Shown piece by piece: positions 1 through 7,039 of a stretch of DNA of 15,856 nucleotides. The stretch's first letter is position 1, and each line of letters begins with the position of its first letter. The notes under the pieces are model-generated. The model saw only the letters and a list, made by a program, of their open reading frames with translations, did no database searches and was not told the origin of the DNA. The DNA comes from Acidobacteriota bacterium (GTDB lineage Bacteria > Acidobacteriota > Terriglobia > Acidiferrales > UBA7541), in assembly GCA_003161495.1 (NCBI GenBank), contig PMOP01000169.1, forward strand, positions 1 to 15,856, given 5' to 3'. Made by a program: the position numbers and the translations under genes.

Positions 1-326
1 TTCAGGACCGGCAGGTTGTAGCACAGCGTTTTTCCGGACGCCGTGGGCGTAACCACAACGACGTTGCGCCCATCCCTGACGGCCAAAGCAGCCAAAGCCT
101 GGTGGCTGTACAACTGCGTAACGCCTTTTTCCGCATACGTTTGCGCAAGCTCGGCGCGCACCCATTGCGGCATGGGCGAAAATTTGGCATCGCGGGCGGG
201 GATATGGTGCACCGCGGTAATGATTTCGCCGTGGCGGTCGCGCTCGGCGAATTGCTCCACGATTTCGCGGACCTGCGCGAGCGTGACCGAGTCTTTTGTG
301 GGCCGCACCGCCAGAGATTGAGCCAC
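1..326 (-). CDS. DEAD/DEAH-box helicase, YprA/MrfA-like, N-terminal part (cut by window edge)
   Basis: The minus strand from a GTG at 326-324 reads continuously to the left edge for 108 codons, beginning V/M-A-Q-S-L-A-V-R-P. The GTG is preceded by an AAGGAG Shine-Dalgarno about 7 bases upstream, which decides the start. The visible protein has an acidic/basic N-terminal segment, then YSHQALAALAVRDG (Q-motif-like) and VVVVTPTASGKTLCYNLPVL, which holds the Walker A motif TPTASGKT (motif I). This order and spacing are typical of superfamily 2 helicases of the YprA/MrfA (DUF1998-containing) group, which act on DNA repair intermediates in Bacillus. Motif II and the C-terminal zinc-binding region lie outside the window, so the subfamily is inferred from the N-terminus alone. 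It is transcribed divergently from the gene at 629. Confidence 0.8.
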   Translation of the reverse strand, partial: MAQSLAVRPTKDSVTLAQVREIVEQFAERDRHGEIITAVHHIPARDAKFSPMPQWVRAELAQTYAEKGVTQLYSHQALAALAVRDGRNVVVVTPTASGKTLCYNLPVL

Positions 327-628
327 TCCGAGTCTCCTTTTTACTTCGCCTTTTATTCGCTACGCTAACATGCCATCGCGTGCGGCGCAACGGTCTTTTA
401 TTTTGGCGCAATTGTCGCCAACCATTTCGCATGCCTACAAAAATCCTCTGAGTGGGTGACTGTCCTACTCGACTTAGTCGGCGCGCACGTCGGCCAGTTG
501 TCTACTGCCCCTTTGGGCATGCGCGCGTGTCACGACAATCGCCAATTGACTGTCCTCGTTCCGTCCTCATGACCAGTCGAATCAAGGTCTAGCCGTGAAC
601 TAATCTGCGCCTGTTCAGGGGACCTAAA
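327..628. other. Divergent intergenic region, 302 bases
   Basis: No gene seen. It must hold the promoters of the helicase (leftward) and the secreted modular protein (rightward). Visible: a near-palindrome TTGGCGcaattgtCGCCAA at 403-421, and a 10-base direct repeat tgactgtcct at 457-466 and 547-556. No convincing -35/-10 pair was found on either strand. The rightward gene has GGGGAC at 618-623 as its ribosome binding site. Confidence 0.5.
403..421. promoter_or_regulatory. Operator-like inverted repeat upstream of the helicase
   Basis: TTGGCG at 403-408 and CGCCAA at 416-421 are perfect 6-base arms around a 7-base spacer. It lies about 75-95 bases upstream of the helicase start and is the only clear dyad in the divergent region. 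A regulator-binding role is inference; arms this short can arise by chance. Confidence 0.25.
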
Positions 629-2719
629 ATGAAAAAAATCAGCATTGACAGAAAAATCAAATATAAAATTCAGGCTTTTGCTGCAGTTATGACGATCCTG
701 TTCGCTTTTGGAACAGTGACGCACGCATCTACCTGTGCGACATCGTCAGGTTCATGGGTAAACTCTCCTCTTTCTCAGACGGCCACAGGAAGCTTTCGCG
801 TTGCGTTTGATGCCACTCCGTCGGCTGGGCTTATCAATGGCACCATGGGGCTCTCTTATGGCCCAGCCAGTGGCTACACGAGCCTTGCAGCGATCGTTCG
901 TTTCAATGGAACGGGAACTATCGACGCGAGGAATGGCGGCGTCTTTGCGGCAGTTGCAAATATTCCCTATTTGGCCGGCACTTCATACCATTTCATTTTG
1001 GACGTGAATGCGGTGGCGCATACTTATAACGCCTACGTCATGATCGGATCGGTACAGACAACGATCGGATCCAATTTTGCATTTCGTACTGAGCAGGCAA
1101 CGACTTCGTCGCTGAATAATCTTGGGGCGGTGGACACGGTTGGCAACATCAGTGTGTGCAACGCTGCGCTGTCAGTTCCACCATCGATTACGTCACAGCC
1201 GGTCAGCAAGGCGGTGATTGCCGGGAATACCGCGTCGTTCACAGTCGTGGCAGCCGGTACGGCGCCGCTGACGTTTCAGTGGAAGAGGAACGGCGTGGCG
1301 ATCAGCGGAGCGACATCGTCCGCTTACACGACGCCGGCGGAAACGACCGCGGACAACAACGCGCAATTCACCGCTACGGTGAGCAACACTGCGGGCAGCG
1401 CGACCAGTGCCAGCGCATCGTTGACAGTCAATGCAGCTTCGCAAGCATGTGTCACGTCGTCCGGCGCATGGGCAAACTTTCCCCTTTCTCAGACGGCAAC
1501 AGGAAGCTTTCGCGTTGCGTTCGATGCCACTGCGTCGGCTGCGCTCATCAATGGCACCATGGGGCTGTCTTTTGGACCAGCCAGCGGCTACACCAGCCTT
1601 GCTGCGATCGTTCGTTTCAATGAAACGGGAACTATCGACGCCAGGAATGGCAGCGTCTTTGCTGCAATTGCAAACATTCCTTATTTGGCCGGCACTTCAT
1701 ACCATTTCATTTTGGATGTGAACGCGGTGGCGCATACCTATAACGCCTACGTCATGATAGGATCGGTGCAGACAACGATCGGCTCCAATTTTGCATTTCG
1801 TACTGAGCAAGCAACGACTTCGTCGCTGAATAATCTCGGGGCGGTGGACACGGTTGGCAACATCAGTGTGTGCAACGCTGCTCTTACGCTTACAACCGCA
1901 GCTCCTTCGATCACGTCGCAGCCGGTCAGCAGGACGGTGATTGCCGGGAATACGGTGTCATTCACAGCCGCGGCAAGCGGTACGGCGCCGCTGGCGTTTC
2001 AGTGGAAGAAGAACGGCGTGGCGATCAGCGGAGCGACATCGTCCGCTTACACGACGCCGGCGGAAACGACCGCGGACAACAACGCGCAATTCACTGTCGC
2101 AGTGAGTAACACGGCCGGCAGTGCGACGAGCAATGCTGCGACGCTCACCGTGAGCGCCGCGACGCTTCTTCTCAACTCAAGTTCATCCGCACTAAGTTTC
2201 GGCAGTGTGAATGTGTCTGGCAGCAGCACTCAGACCGTCACGCTCACGAACGCGGGAAATACCACAGTCACGGTTTCAAATGTCACGATTTCCGGCGCGG
2301 GCTTCAACGCGGCAGGCGTTCCCTCCGGGCTGATCATGGCTCCGGGACAGACAGCGGCCTTGACGGCAACGTTCGCTCCATCCGGGTCGGGCAGCGTGAC
2401 GGGCCGTGTCTCTGTCGCCAGCAACGCGACAAACTCACCGGATTCGATCTCGCTTTCGGGCACAGGAGTTGCGGTCGTGAATCACTCGGTGGGACTATCC
2501 TGGTTGCCAAGCACGTCTGCGGTGATGGGCTACAACACCTACTCCTCCGCGCAATCCGGCGGGCCGTATACAAAACTGACAAGCACGCCGGTCGCGTCTA
2601 CGTCGTATAGCGATTCCACGGTCCAGGCGGGAAAGACCTACTACTTCGTGGTCACTTCGGTCGATTCCAGCAATATGGAGAGCGCTTACTCCAGCGAGGT
2701 CAGTGCGCTGGTTCCATAA
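629..2719 (+). CDS. Secreted modular protein: two lectin-like + Ig-like units, choice-of-anchor D domain, FnIII-like end
   Basis: This 696-residue protein begins with a Sec signal peptide (basic n-region MKKISIDRKIKYK, hydrophobic core, likely cleavage after THA, residue 33). Residues about 35-183 form a beta-rich, jelly-roll-like module bracketed by Cys36 and Cys177. Residues 184-270 are a bacterial Ig-like domain (PPSITSQPVS, FQWKRNGVAISG). Both are repeated at about 272-510, with Cys274 and Cys415. Residues about 510-617 are an ASH/choice-of-anchor D domain (LSFGSVNVSGSSTQTVTLTN), and 618-696 a fibronectin III-like domain ending ESAYSSEVSALVP. No catalytic motif, sortase signal or PEP-CTERM is visible. 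The role is probably adhesion or polysaccharide/surface binding outside the cell, which is inference. GGGGAC precedes the ATG at good spacing. It is single, with its own terminator. Confidence 0.85.
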   Translation: MKKISIDRKIKYKIQAFAAVMTILFAFGTVTHASTCATSSGSWVNSPLSQTATGSFRVAFDATPSAGLINGTMGLSYGPASGYTSLAAIVRFNGTGTIDARNGGVFAAVANIPYLAGTSYHFILDVNAVAHTYNAYVMIGSVQTTIGSNFAFRTEQATTSSLNNLGAVDTVGNISVCNAALSVPPSITSQPVSKAVIAGNTASFTVVAAGTAPLTFQWKRNGVAISGATSSAYTTPAETTADNNAQFTATVSNTAGSATSASASLTVNAASQACVTSSGAWANFPLSQTATGSFRVAFDATASAALINGTMGLSFGPASGYTSLAAIVRFNETGTIDARNGSVFAAIANIPYLAGTSYHFILDVNAVAHTYNAYVMIGSVQTTIGSNFAFRTEQATTSSLNNLGAVDTVGNISVCNAALTLTTAAPSITSQPVSRTVIAGNTVSFTAAASGTAPLAFQWKKNGVAISGATSSAYTTPAETTADNNAQFTVAVSNTAGSATSNAATLTVSAATLLLNSSSSALSFGSVNVSGSSTQTVTLTNAGNTTVTVSNVTISGAGFNAAGVPSGLIMAPGQTAALTATFAPSGSGSVTGRVSVASNATNSPDSISLSGTGVAVVNHSVGLSWLPSTSAVMGYNTYSSAQSGGPYTKLTSTPVASTSYSDSTVQAGKTYYFVVTSVDSSNMESAYSSEVSALVP
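731..2157 (+). repeat. Intragenic tandem duplication, ~714-723 base unit, two copies
   Basis: Copy 1 runs about 731-1443 and copy 2 about 1444-2157. The lectin-like part is offset by 714 bases (agctttcgcg at 791 and 1505) and the Ig-like part by 723 bases (cggcgtggcg at 1291 and 2014). Three extra codons in the second linker explain the difference. A block of about 70 residues, from NIPYLAG to ISVCNAAL, is identical in protein between copies, with mostly silent base changes. A stretch of over 70 bases in the Ig domain around 1291/2014 is identical at DNA level. Confidence 0.95.
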
Positions 2720-2739
2720 TCTCAGAGCAGACAAGGAGA

Positions 2740-2775
2740 GGAGCCGCGATTCCCGTCGCGGCTCCTTTTCCTTTT
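2740..2775 (+). terminator. Intrinsic terminator of the secreted modular protein gene
   Basis: Twenty bases after the stop codon, ggagccgcga (2740-2749) pairs perfectly with tcgcggctcc (2756-2765) across a 6-base loop. TTTTCCTTTT follows. It is a textbook rho-independent terminator. The upstream purine-rich bases can extend the stem over the T-run, so it may also stop leftward transcription. Confidence 0.9.
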
Positions 2776-2783
2776 GGGGAGAA

Positions 2784-3056
2784 CCACAGATGAACACAGA
2801 TAAACACGGATAAGAAAAAAGAGGGTTGAACTCATCTCATATAGGGGCAGCCTTCAAAACTTGCTAGGGCTTCAGGGGCTAAAGCCCTTGATTTTCAGGC
2901 CCCAAACGTCGCGGCTAAAGCCGCGACCCACAATGAGCATTTATGAAATAGGATCGTGACAGATTGAATTTGGATTTTTTCTTTTCTTTCTACTTTTGCC
3001 GGCTTCCGCTTATTTTTTCTGCGATTTCATCTGTGTTTATCTGTGTTCATCTGTGG
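2784..3056. repeat. Composite inverted-repeat element, 24-base perfect outer arms (family A, long form)
   Basis: The left arm 2784-2807 (ccacagatgaacacagataa...) is the exact reverse complement of 3033-3056. Each arm is made of three tandem 10-base units of the form CACRGATNAA (CACAGATGAA, CACAGATAAA, CACGGATAAG on the left, the last only partly mirrored on the right). A purine run follows the left arm and a pyrimidine run lies in the right half, as in the related element at 8279-8436. The interior carries further palindromes at 2866-2927. No ORF of transposase type lies inside, so if mobile it is non-autonomous. The right arm encodes the last residues and stop of the Sco-like gene. Confidence 0.85.
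2866..2927. repeat. Nested GGGCTAAAGCC-type palindromes
   Basis: Inside the element at 2784-3056, AGGGCTT (2866-2872) pairs with AAGCCCT (2882-2888). Then gtcgcggct (2908-2916) pairs perfectly with agccgcgac (2919-2927) around AA. The motifs share the core GCTaaAGC. They look like a second repeat family inserted in the first. Confidence 0.7.
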
Positions 3057-3933
3057 ATTGAATCGGTGTTAATGCGTGGCGCATGGCGTCGGCAACCTCG
3101 TCCGGCTTCCATTCGTTGCCGGGCCACATATTCGCGATGGTGCCGTCCGGGGCCAGCAGGATCGTATTCATGCTGTGCGAAATCTGGCTGTTCTCCTCGG
3201 AATATTCGAGGCCAAAACTGCCGACCAGCTTTTGCAGATCATCCGGAGTTGTGGAAACGAAATCCCAGTGCTGAAATCCTTTGGGATCATTTTCCATGTA
3301 TGGAAGTCCATACGCGCGCAGGATGGGCGGCTTGTCGTAGTTCGGGTCCAGGCTGATGCTGAGCAGGTGCGTTTTCTTGTACTCCTCGGGATTTTTTGCA
3401 AGGTCTTTTTGAATGGCGGCGAATTGCCTGCTCAGCAACGGGCAATAGTCGGGAAAAGGGCAGCGCGTGTAAATAAATGTGAGGAGGACAGGCTTTCCCT
3501 TGAACTGGCTGAAGCGCACGGTTTTGCCGTCTTGATTTACAAGCGGGACGTCGGGAGCCTTTTCGCCAATCATGAGGACGTGCCGGGCGGGGCCTGCCGG
3601 CGAGGATCCGGCGCCGCTTCTTCCAGTCACCATCAAATGTTCCAGGTAGAATTGATTTGGTTTCTCCACCACTACCTCGGCGCGAATCACGTCCTCGGGT
3701 TGGACTTGCGCGAATCCATCGGGATCTTTTACCTCATAGGGCATCGTCATGGCCGGCATGAATCCCGGAATGTCGTCATTGTTGACGATAAGCAATTGCT
3801 TGGAAGACAGCTTGCTGATGATGCGCCCGGTCAGGACGTAGGTTTTCCGTGAATTCCCGCAACTGACGAGGAGTAGAAAAGCGGACACTAAGAGGCCGAA
3901 GCGAACCAAATTGAACTTTGCCGATTTCTCCAT
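3037..3933 (-). CDS. Copper-handling lipoprotein: CusF-like domain fused to Sco1/SenC-like thioredoxin fold
   Basis: The protein is 298 residues. A lipoprotein signal ends in the lipobox L-V-S-C with Cys25 as the lipidation site, so it is anchored outside the inner membrane. Residues about 31-104 form a CusF-like copper domain, with Met residues in IPGFMPAMTMPYEV (M59, M62, M64). Residues about 118-290 are a Sco1/SenC domain. The copper/redox cysteines are C158 and C164 in RCPFPDYCP, a CX5C rather than the usual CX3C, and the conserved His is H253 in SHSMNT. Sco proteins deliver copper to cytochrome oxidase or act as thiol reductants. The ATG at 3933 is chosen because AGGGGA sits just upstream; an in-frame GTG at 3948 would overlap that site. 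The C-terminal TDEHR and TAA are encoded by a repeat arm. It is last in the set starting at 6927, 103 bases after the receptor gene. Confidence 0.88.
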   Translation of the reverse strand: MEKSAKFNLVRFGLLVSAFLLLVSCGNSRKTYVLTGRIISKLSSKQLLIVNNDDIPGFMPAMTMPYEVKDPDGFAQVQPEDVIRAEVVVEKPNQFYLEHLMVTGRSGAGSSPAGPARHVLMIGEKAPDVPLVNQDGKTVRFSQFKGKPVLLTFIYTRCPFPDYCPLLSRQFAAIQKDLAKNPEEYKKTHLLSISLDPNYDKPPILRAYGLPYMENDPKGFQHWDFVSTTPDDLQKLVGSFGLEYSEENSQISHSMNTILLAPDGTIANMWPGNEWKPDEVADAMRHALTPIQSTDEHR

Positions 3934-4036
3934 AAGAATTCCCCTCACTCTACTTTGAGGCTTCCGCGGCAGCTTTTCCGTAAAGGAGCGCGCCTCGGAA
4001 GTTCACGCCGTTCGCACCATGATAGTCAATCCACGC

Positions 4037-6412
4037 TCAATAATGAAACCGGTAGCGCAGCTCCACGAAAATTTCGCGCGGGTTGTTGAAATGGAATCCG
4101 CCGAAGGTCAAGCTATCATCGAGCATCACGCGCCTGTTTCCCACGTTCAACACGCTCGCGGAAATCGTGAAGTTCTCGCCGAAATCCTTGCCAACGGATA
4201 GATCGACCGTGGTATGCGCGGGCAAATAATCCAGAGCCGAGCAACAGGGAGCAATTCCAGTCACGGCAGGGCCATTGCCGTTGCTGAAGCCTGAGCCGTA
4301 GTACACGTTTCCGGAAATAAACGTTTGCCACGGAAGCGTGCTTTGGACTCCCACATTGAGCGTATTTCGCTGGTCATGATCCAATTGGCCGTAATTCAGC
4401 GTAGGCGTGTTATCCGTGGGGATAAGGCCGCCAGTGATGTTTCCCCTGGATTCGCCAATCTGATTGGAATAGGCCAGATGGAGTTGAGCTCTTTTCCAAA
4501 GCCGGGGAGATTTCAGCGTCAATTCCCAGCCGCGGATCAGCGCTTCTGTCAGGGTAACTGGAATGAAGACGTTGGATTCGCCGAGATTATTGTGATCGAA
4601 AAAATTGTTGGCGCGAGTGCGGAATGTATCGGCGTCCAGGCTCCAGCTTTTGTACGGTATGGTCACGCCAAATTGATATTCTTCGTCGCGTTCGCCGTGC
4701 AGCGATCCAAAGCTGTAGCCTTCCCCGCTCGCCGCATTTACCAGCGCGGGGCCGGAGAAGGTGAGTAAAGGCGGGGCCTGATAAAAAGTTCCGTAGAAAC
4801 CGTGGAAAACCCATTCGATTTTCGGAATGCGGATTGAAATCCCAGCTCGTGGGCTGGTCGCATTTTCAGCGATGCCTCCCGAGAAGAACGACTCCCTCAC
4901 GCCTCCGCTGAGCGCCAGCCACGACACAGCCTTAAATTTATCTTCCACCCAAAATTCCTGCAAATTTCCACCGATAATTTCCCGGTCCGGAGAAAGATTC
5001 GGGGCGCTGCCATCGGTATAGGTGATGGCAAAGAGTTGATTGTCATGCTGGTAGAAGCCGTAGTATCCGGCGCTGATGGTGTTTCGCGCCACCGTGGCGC
5101 TGAACGTGACTTGAGCCCCGGCATAAATGGAAGTCCTGTTGTCGGTCGTGTCCGTGGGAAAGTCGTTGGGGTTGCCGGAGTAGTCCGCGCTATTGAAATG
5201 AAAGAAGGGAGAAACGGTCAGCAGGGCATCGGGGCTGATGGTCCGCACCCAGGAGAAGTTTAAAAACGTGTCCGCTTCATGCTGGCCATCATTTTGGTAA
5301 ATTCCGCCCTGGGGATTTCCACTACTATCGACGCAGGCGGCTGCCGGAGAACAAGGAGTGATGGAAATCGCGCCTGGCACGCCGGGAATTTCGGTGATCA
5401 GACCGGGTGAAACGGGAATTTGATAATAATCTCTGCGGGAAGAGATGACGAGTCGCAATTGGTCTTTCGGATCCACATTGAAAATCAGCGAACCAAATGC
5501 GCCGAGGCCGTTTTCCGCGTCATGAAGAACGGCGGGAGTCGGCGGCTGAAGTCCAAGATTGCTTCGATTTCCACTCAGGCTGGCGTAATAGGCAAATCGT
5601 TCGGTGTGTCCGCCGCAGCTGATCTGGTCGTTCGTCTGGTAGAAATTTCCGAAGCTCGCCACCAGATCGCATTCTTTATCGCGCTCAAAACCGGTTCGCG
5701 GCACCACGTTGAAAACTCCGTACGTGCGATCTCCGTAGTCCGCGTCATAACTGCCCCGCTGCACTTCCATATAATCGATATCTTTGGGATCGAATTGCGG
5801 CCCCACATTGCTGGCGATATTTGTGTTTGGAACCGGCACGCCGTCGATCAGCCAGCTCACCTGATGTCCGCCGCGAATATGTAATTGATCGTGGGTAACG
5901 TACGAGCCAGGGACATACTCCGTAATGATAGCCAGGCTGTTGGTGCGGTCGGCCCCGGGAGTATCTTGAATGGTCTGGCGGCTCAGAAGAGTTGTGGGCG
6001 TGACGGATTCGACGGAAGCGCTGACAGGTTCCCCGGTAACCACCGTTTTTTCGGAGACGCTGGCCAGCTCCAATTGAAAGTGCAAGACGGGGCTAGATCC
6101 CGAGGCCACGACGATGTTTTGCGAGGCCGCCTGAAAATTCACAACGGTTACGGTAACAGTGTATTCGCCGAGCGGCACGGCGCTGAAATCGAATTCGCCG
6201 TTGTCATTGGTTTTCTGGTGCTGCACCAGATCCGAGTGCTGCGCTTTCAAGTCCACCGCCGCATCCTGAATGGGACGGTGCTGAGGGTCGTGCACGATGC
6301 CGTGCACGTTGCCGAAAATTTCCGCGAGGGCGGCCTTGGGAAAAAATGTCCCAGCGCACACGACGAAAGCAAAAATTATTCCCAGGCAGGCAACAGAATT
6401 CCTAATATTCAT
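4037..6412 (-). CDS. TonB-dependent outer-membrane receptor with carboxypeptidase-regulatory N-domain
   Basis: The protein has 791 residues from the second ATG. That start is preferred because GAGG lies 6 bases ahead of it, while the first ATG (6418) touches the GAGG. A signal peptide ends near AALA (about residue 30). Residues about 33-115 form a carboxypeptidase-regulatory-like beta-sandwich (GNVHGIVHDPQHRPIQDAAV, FSAVPLGEYTVTV). EKTVVTGEPV may act as the TonB box. The plug domain follows with LHIRGGHQVSWLIDGVPVPN, then a beta-barrel ending in RYRFHY, an aromatic C-terminal strand as needed for BAM-dependent insertion. It imports an unidentified substrate across the outer membrane using TonB energy. 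The flanking Cys/His-rich protein and CusF-Sco lipoprotein suggest copper or a copper complex, which is inference only; no Met-rich binding motif is obvious in the plug. Confidence 0.9.
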   Translation of the reverse strand: MNIRNSVACLGIIFAFVVCAGTFFPKAALAEIFGNVHGIVHDPQHRPIQDAAVDLKAQHSDLVQHQKTNDNGEFDFSAVPLGEYTVTVTVVNFQAASQNIVVASGSSPVLHFQLELASVSEKTVVTGEPVSASVESVTPTTLLSRQTIQDTPGADRTNSLAIITEYVPGSYVTHDQLHIRGGHQVSWLIDGVPVPNTNIASNVGPQFDPKDIDYMEVQRGSYDADYGDRTYGVFNVVPRTGFERDKECDLVASFGNFYQTNDQISCGGHTERFAYYASLSGNRSNLGLQPPTPAVLHDAENGLGAFGSLIFNVDPKDQLRLVISSRRDYYQIPVSPGLITEIPGVPGAISITPCSPAAACVDSSGNPQGGIYQNDGQHEADTFLNFSWVRTISPDALLTVSPFFHFNSADYSGNPNDFPTDTTDNRTSIYAGAQVTFSATVARNTISAGYYGFYQHDNQLFAITYTDGSAPNLSPDREIIGGNLQEFWVEDKFKAVSWLALSGGVRESFFSGGIAENATSPRAGISIRIPKIEWVFHGFYGTFYQAPPLLTFSGPALVNAASGEGYSFGSLHGERDEEYQFGVTIPYKSWSLDADTFRTRANNFFDHNNLGESNVFIPVTLTEALIRGWELTLKSPRLWKRAQLHLAYSNQIGESRGNITGGLIPTDNTPTLNYGQLDHDQRNTLNVGVQSTLPWQTFISGNVYYGSGFSNGNGPAVTGIAPCCSALDYLPAHTTVDLSVGKDFGENFTISASVLNVGNRRVMLDDSLTFGGFHFNNPREIFVELRYRFHY

Positions 6413-6504
6413 ATTCATCCTCGCTCAAGTAGATAGCTGCATAATCCCGCCGCGAACCGGCGCACAAACCGCCAGAACTCACTTTTCAAATGTGGTTTGT
6501 TCGG

Positions 6505-6927
6505 TCAGCTTGGGAAGAGGCGAGGAGGGGGAGTTAAAGGGATCGTGGCGACGAAAGGGAAAAACTGAGACGCCAGGGTAATCGAAGCCTCCGCCACAGC
6601 AGGACGGCGAAGGGCGACAGGGATTACTAGAACAAACGGTGCGGTCCCAACAATCGGATTTGGCGCGGCATCACAGGCTCGCATCGAACAACCGCTTTGT
6701 CCGCGTGTTCCCATAGAATCGCAATTGTTCTTGTCCTTCTGGAGATCGCTCATTTGGCGATGATGAAGCGGGCAATAGATCGTATTGCAGCAGGCGGGCA
6801 ATTCTGCTGCCGAAAGCGATTCCGCCAGTGTGGAGATACCCGGCAGAAGCAGGGCCAGAAGCGCAGCGATAGCCGCGATTCTTTCTATGGCTTCACGCAA
6901 TTTGGGACGGCCTCTTCGCTCCAGCAT
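6505..6927 (-). CDS. Small exported Cys/His-rich protein upstream of the TonB receptor
   Basis: The protein is 140 residues and of no family I can name with certainty. A basic N-terminus (MLERRGRPKLREAIERI) and a hydrophobic core end near STLAES, giving a signal peptide or N-terminal anchor. The mature part has six Cys (46, 47, 52, 69, 80, 85) and adjacent histidines in PACCNTIYCPLHHRQM, with Met residues nearby. A hydrophobic stretch (FVLVIPVAL) and a Pro-rich tail (IPLTPPPRLFPS) follow. The layout recalls the short DUF2946-like Cys/His proteins found beside copper TonB receptors in Proteobacteria; that comparison is from memory and not a demonstrated homology. Metal binding in the periplasm is the likely role. 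It is first gene of the leftward set, with a TATAAT just upstream and a weak ribosome site. The receptor gene follows after about 90 bases. Confidence 0.65.
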   Translation of the reverse strand: MLERRGRPKLREAIERIAAIAALLALLLPGISTLAESLSAAELPACCNTIYCPLHHRQMSDLQKDKNNCDSMGTRGQSGCSMRACDAAPNPIVGTAPFVLVIPVALRRPAVAEASITLASQFFPFVATIPLTPPPRLFPS

Positions 6928-6945
6928 ACTCGCGAAGCATAACTT

Positions 6946-6951
6946 ATTATA
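6946..6951 (-). promoter_or_regulatory. -10 box (TATAAT) for the leftward copper-type gene set
   Basis: The minus strand reads cggaTATAATaagtt, a perfect -10 hexamer whose predicted start point is about a dozen bases before the ATG at 6927. No good -35 lies at 16-18 bases (ccgtca/cgtcac at best), which would fit an activator-dependent promoter. Confidence 0.5.
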
Positions 6952-7003
6952 TCCGGCGCTGACAAGCGGTGACGGGTAGGCTGTCTTCCATCACCTTCCG
7001 GTC

Positions 7004-7032
7004 TTGACACATTGCGCGTGGCCCGCCAATAT
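7004..7032 (+). promoter_or_regulatory. Candidate promoter TTGACA-17-CAATAT for the gene at 7040
   Basis: A perfect -35 TTGACA lies at 7004-7009. Seventeen bases later CAATAT (7027-7032) matches the -10 at 3 of 6 positions. The predicted transcript start falls at or next to the A of the ATG at 7040, which would make the mRNA leaderless. The weak -10 keeps confidence low. Confidence 0.35.
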
Positions 7033-7039
7033 GCAGGGC

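Noticed and set aside
2784..3056. CRISPR-like reading of the repeated CAC-GAT units
   Set aside because: Units are contiguous 10-mers in inverted arms with no spacers; no cas genes nearby.
3934..3948. GTG start at 3948 for the Sco-like lipoprotein
   Set aside because: It overlaps the AGGGGA ribosome site that properly serves the ATG at 3933.
4019..6436. Several rightward frames opposite the TonB receptor
   Set aside because: They are antisense shadows of a clearly conserved receptor and lack domain patterns.
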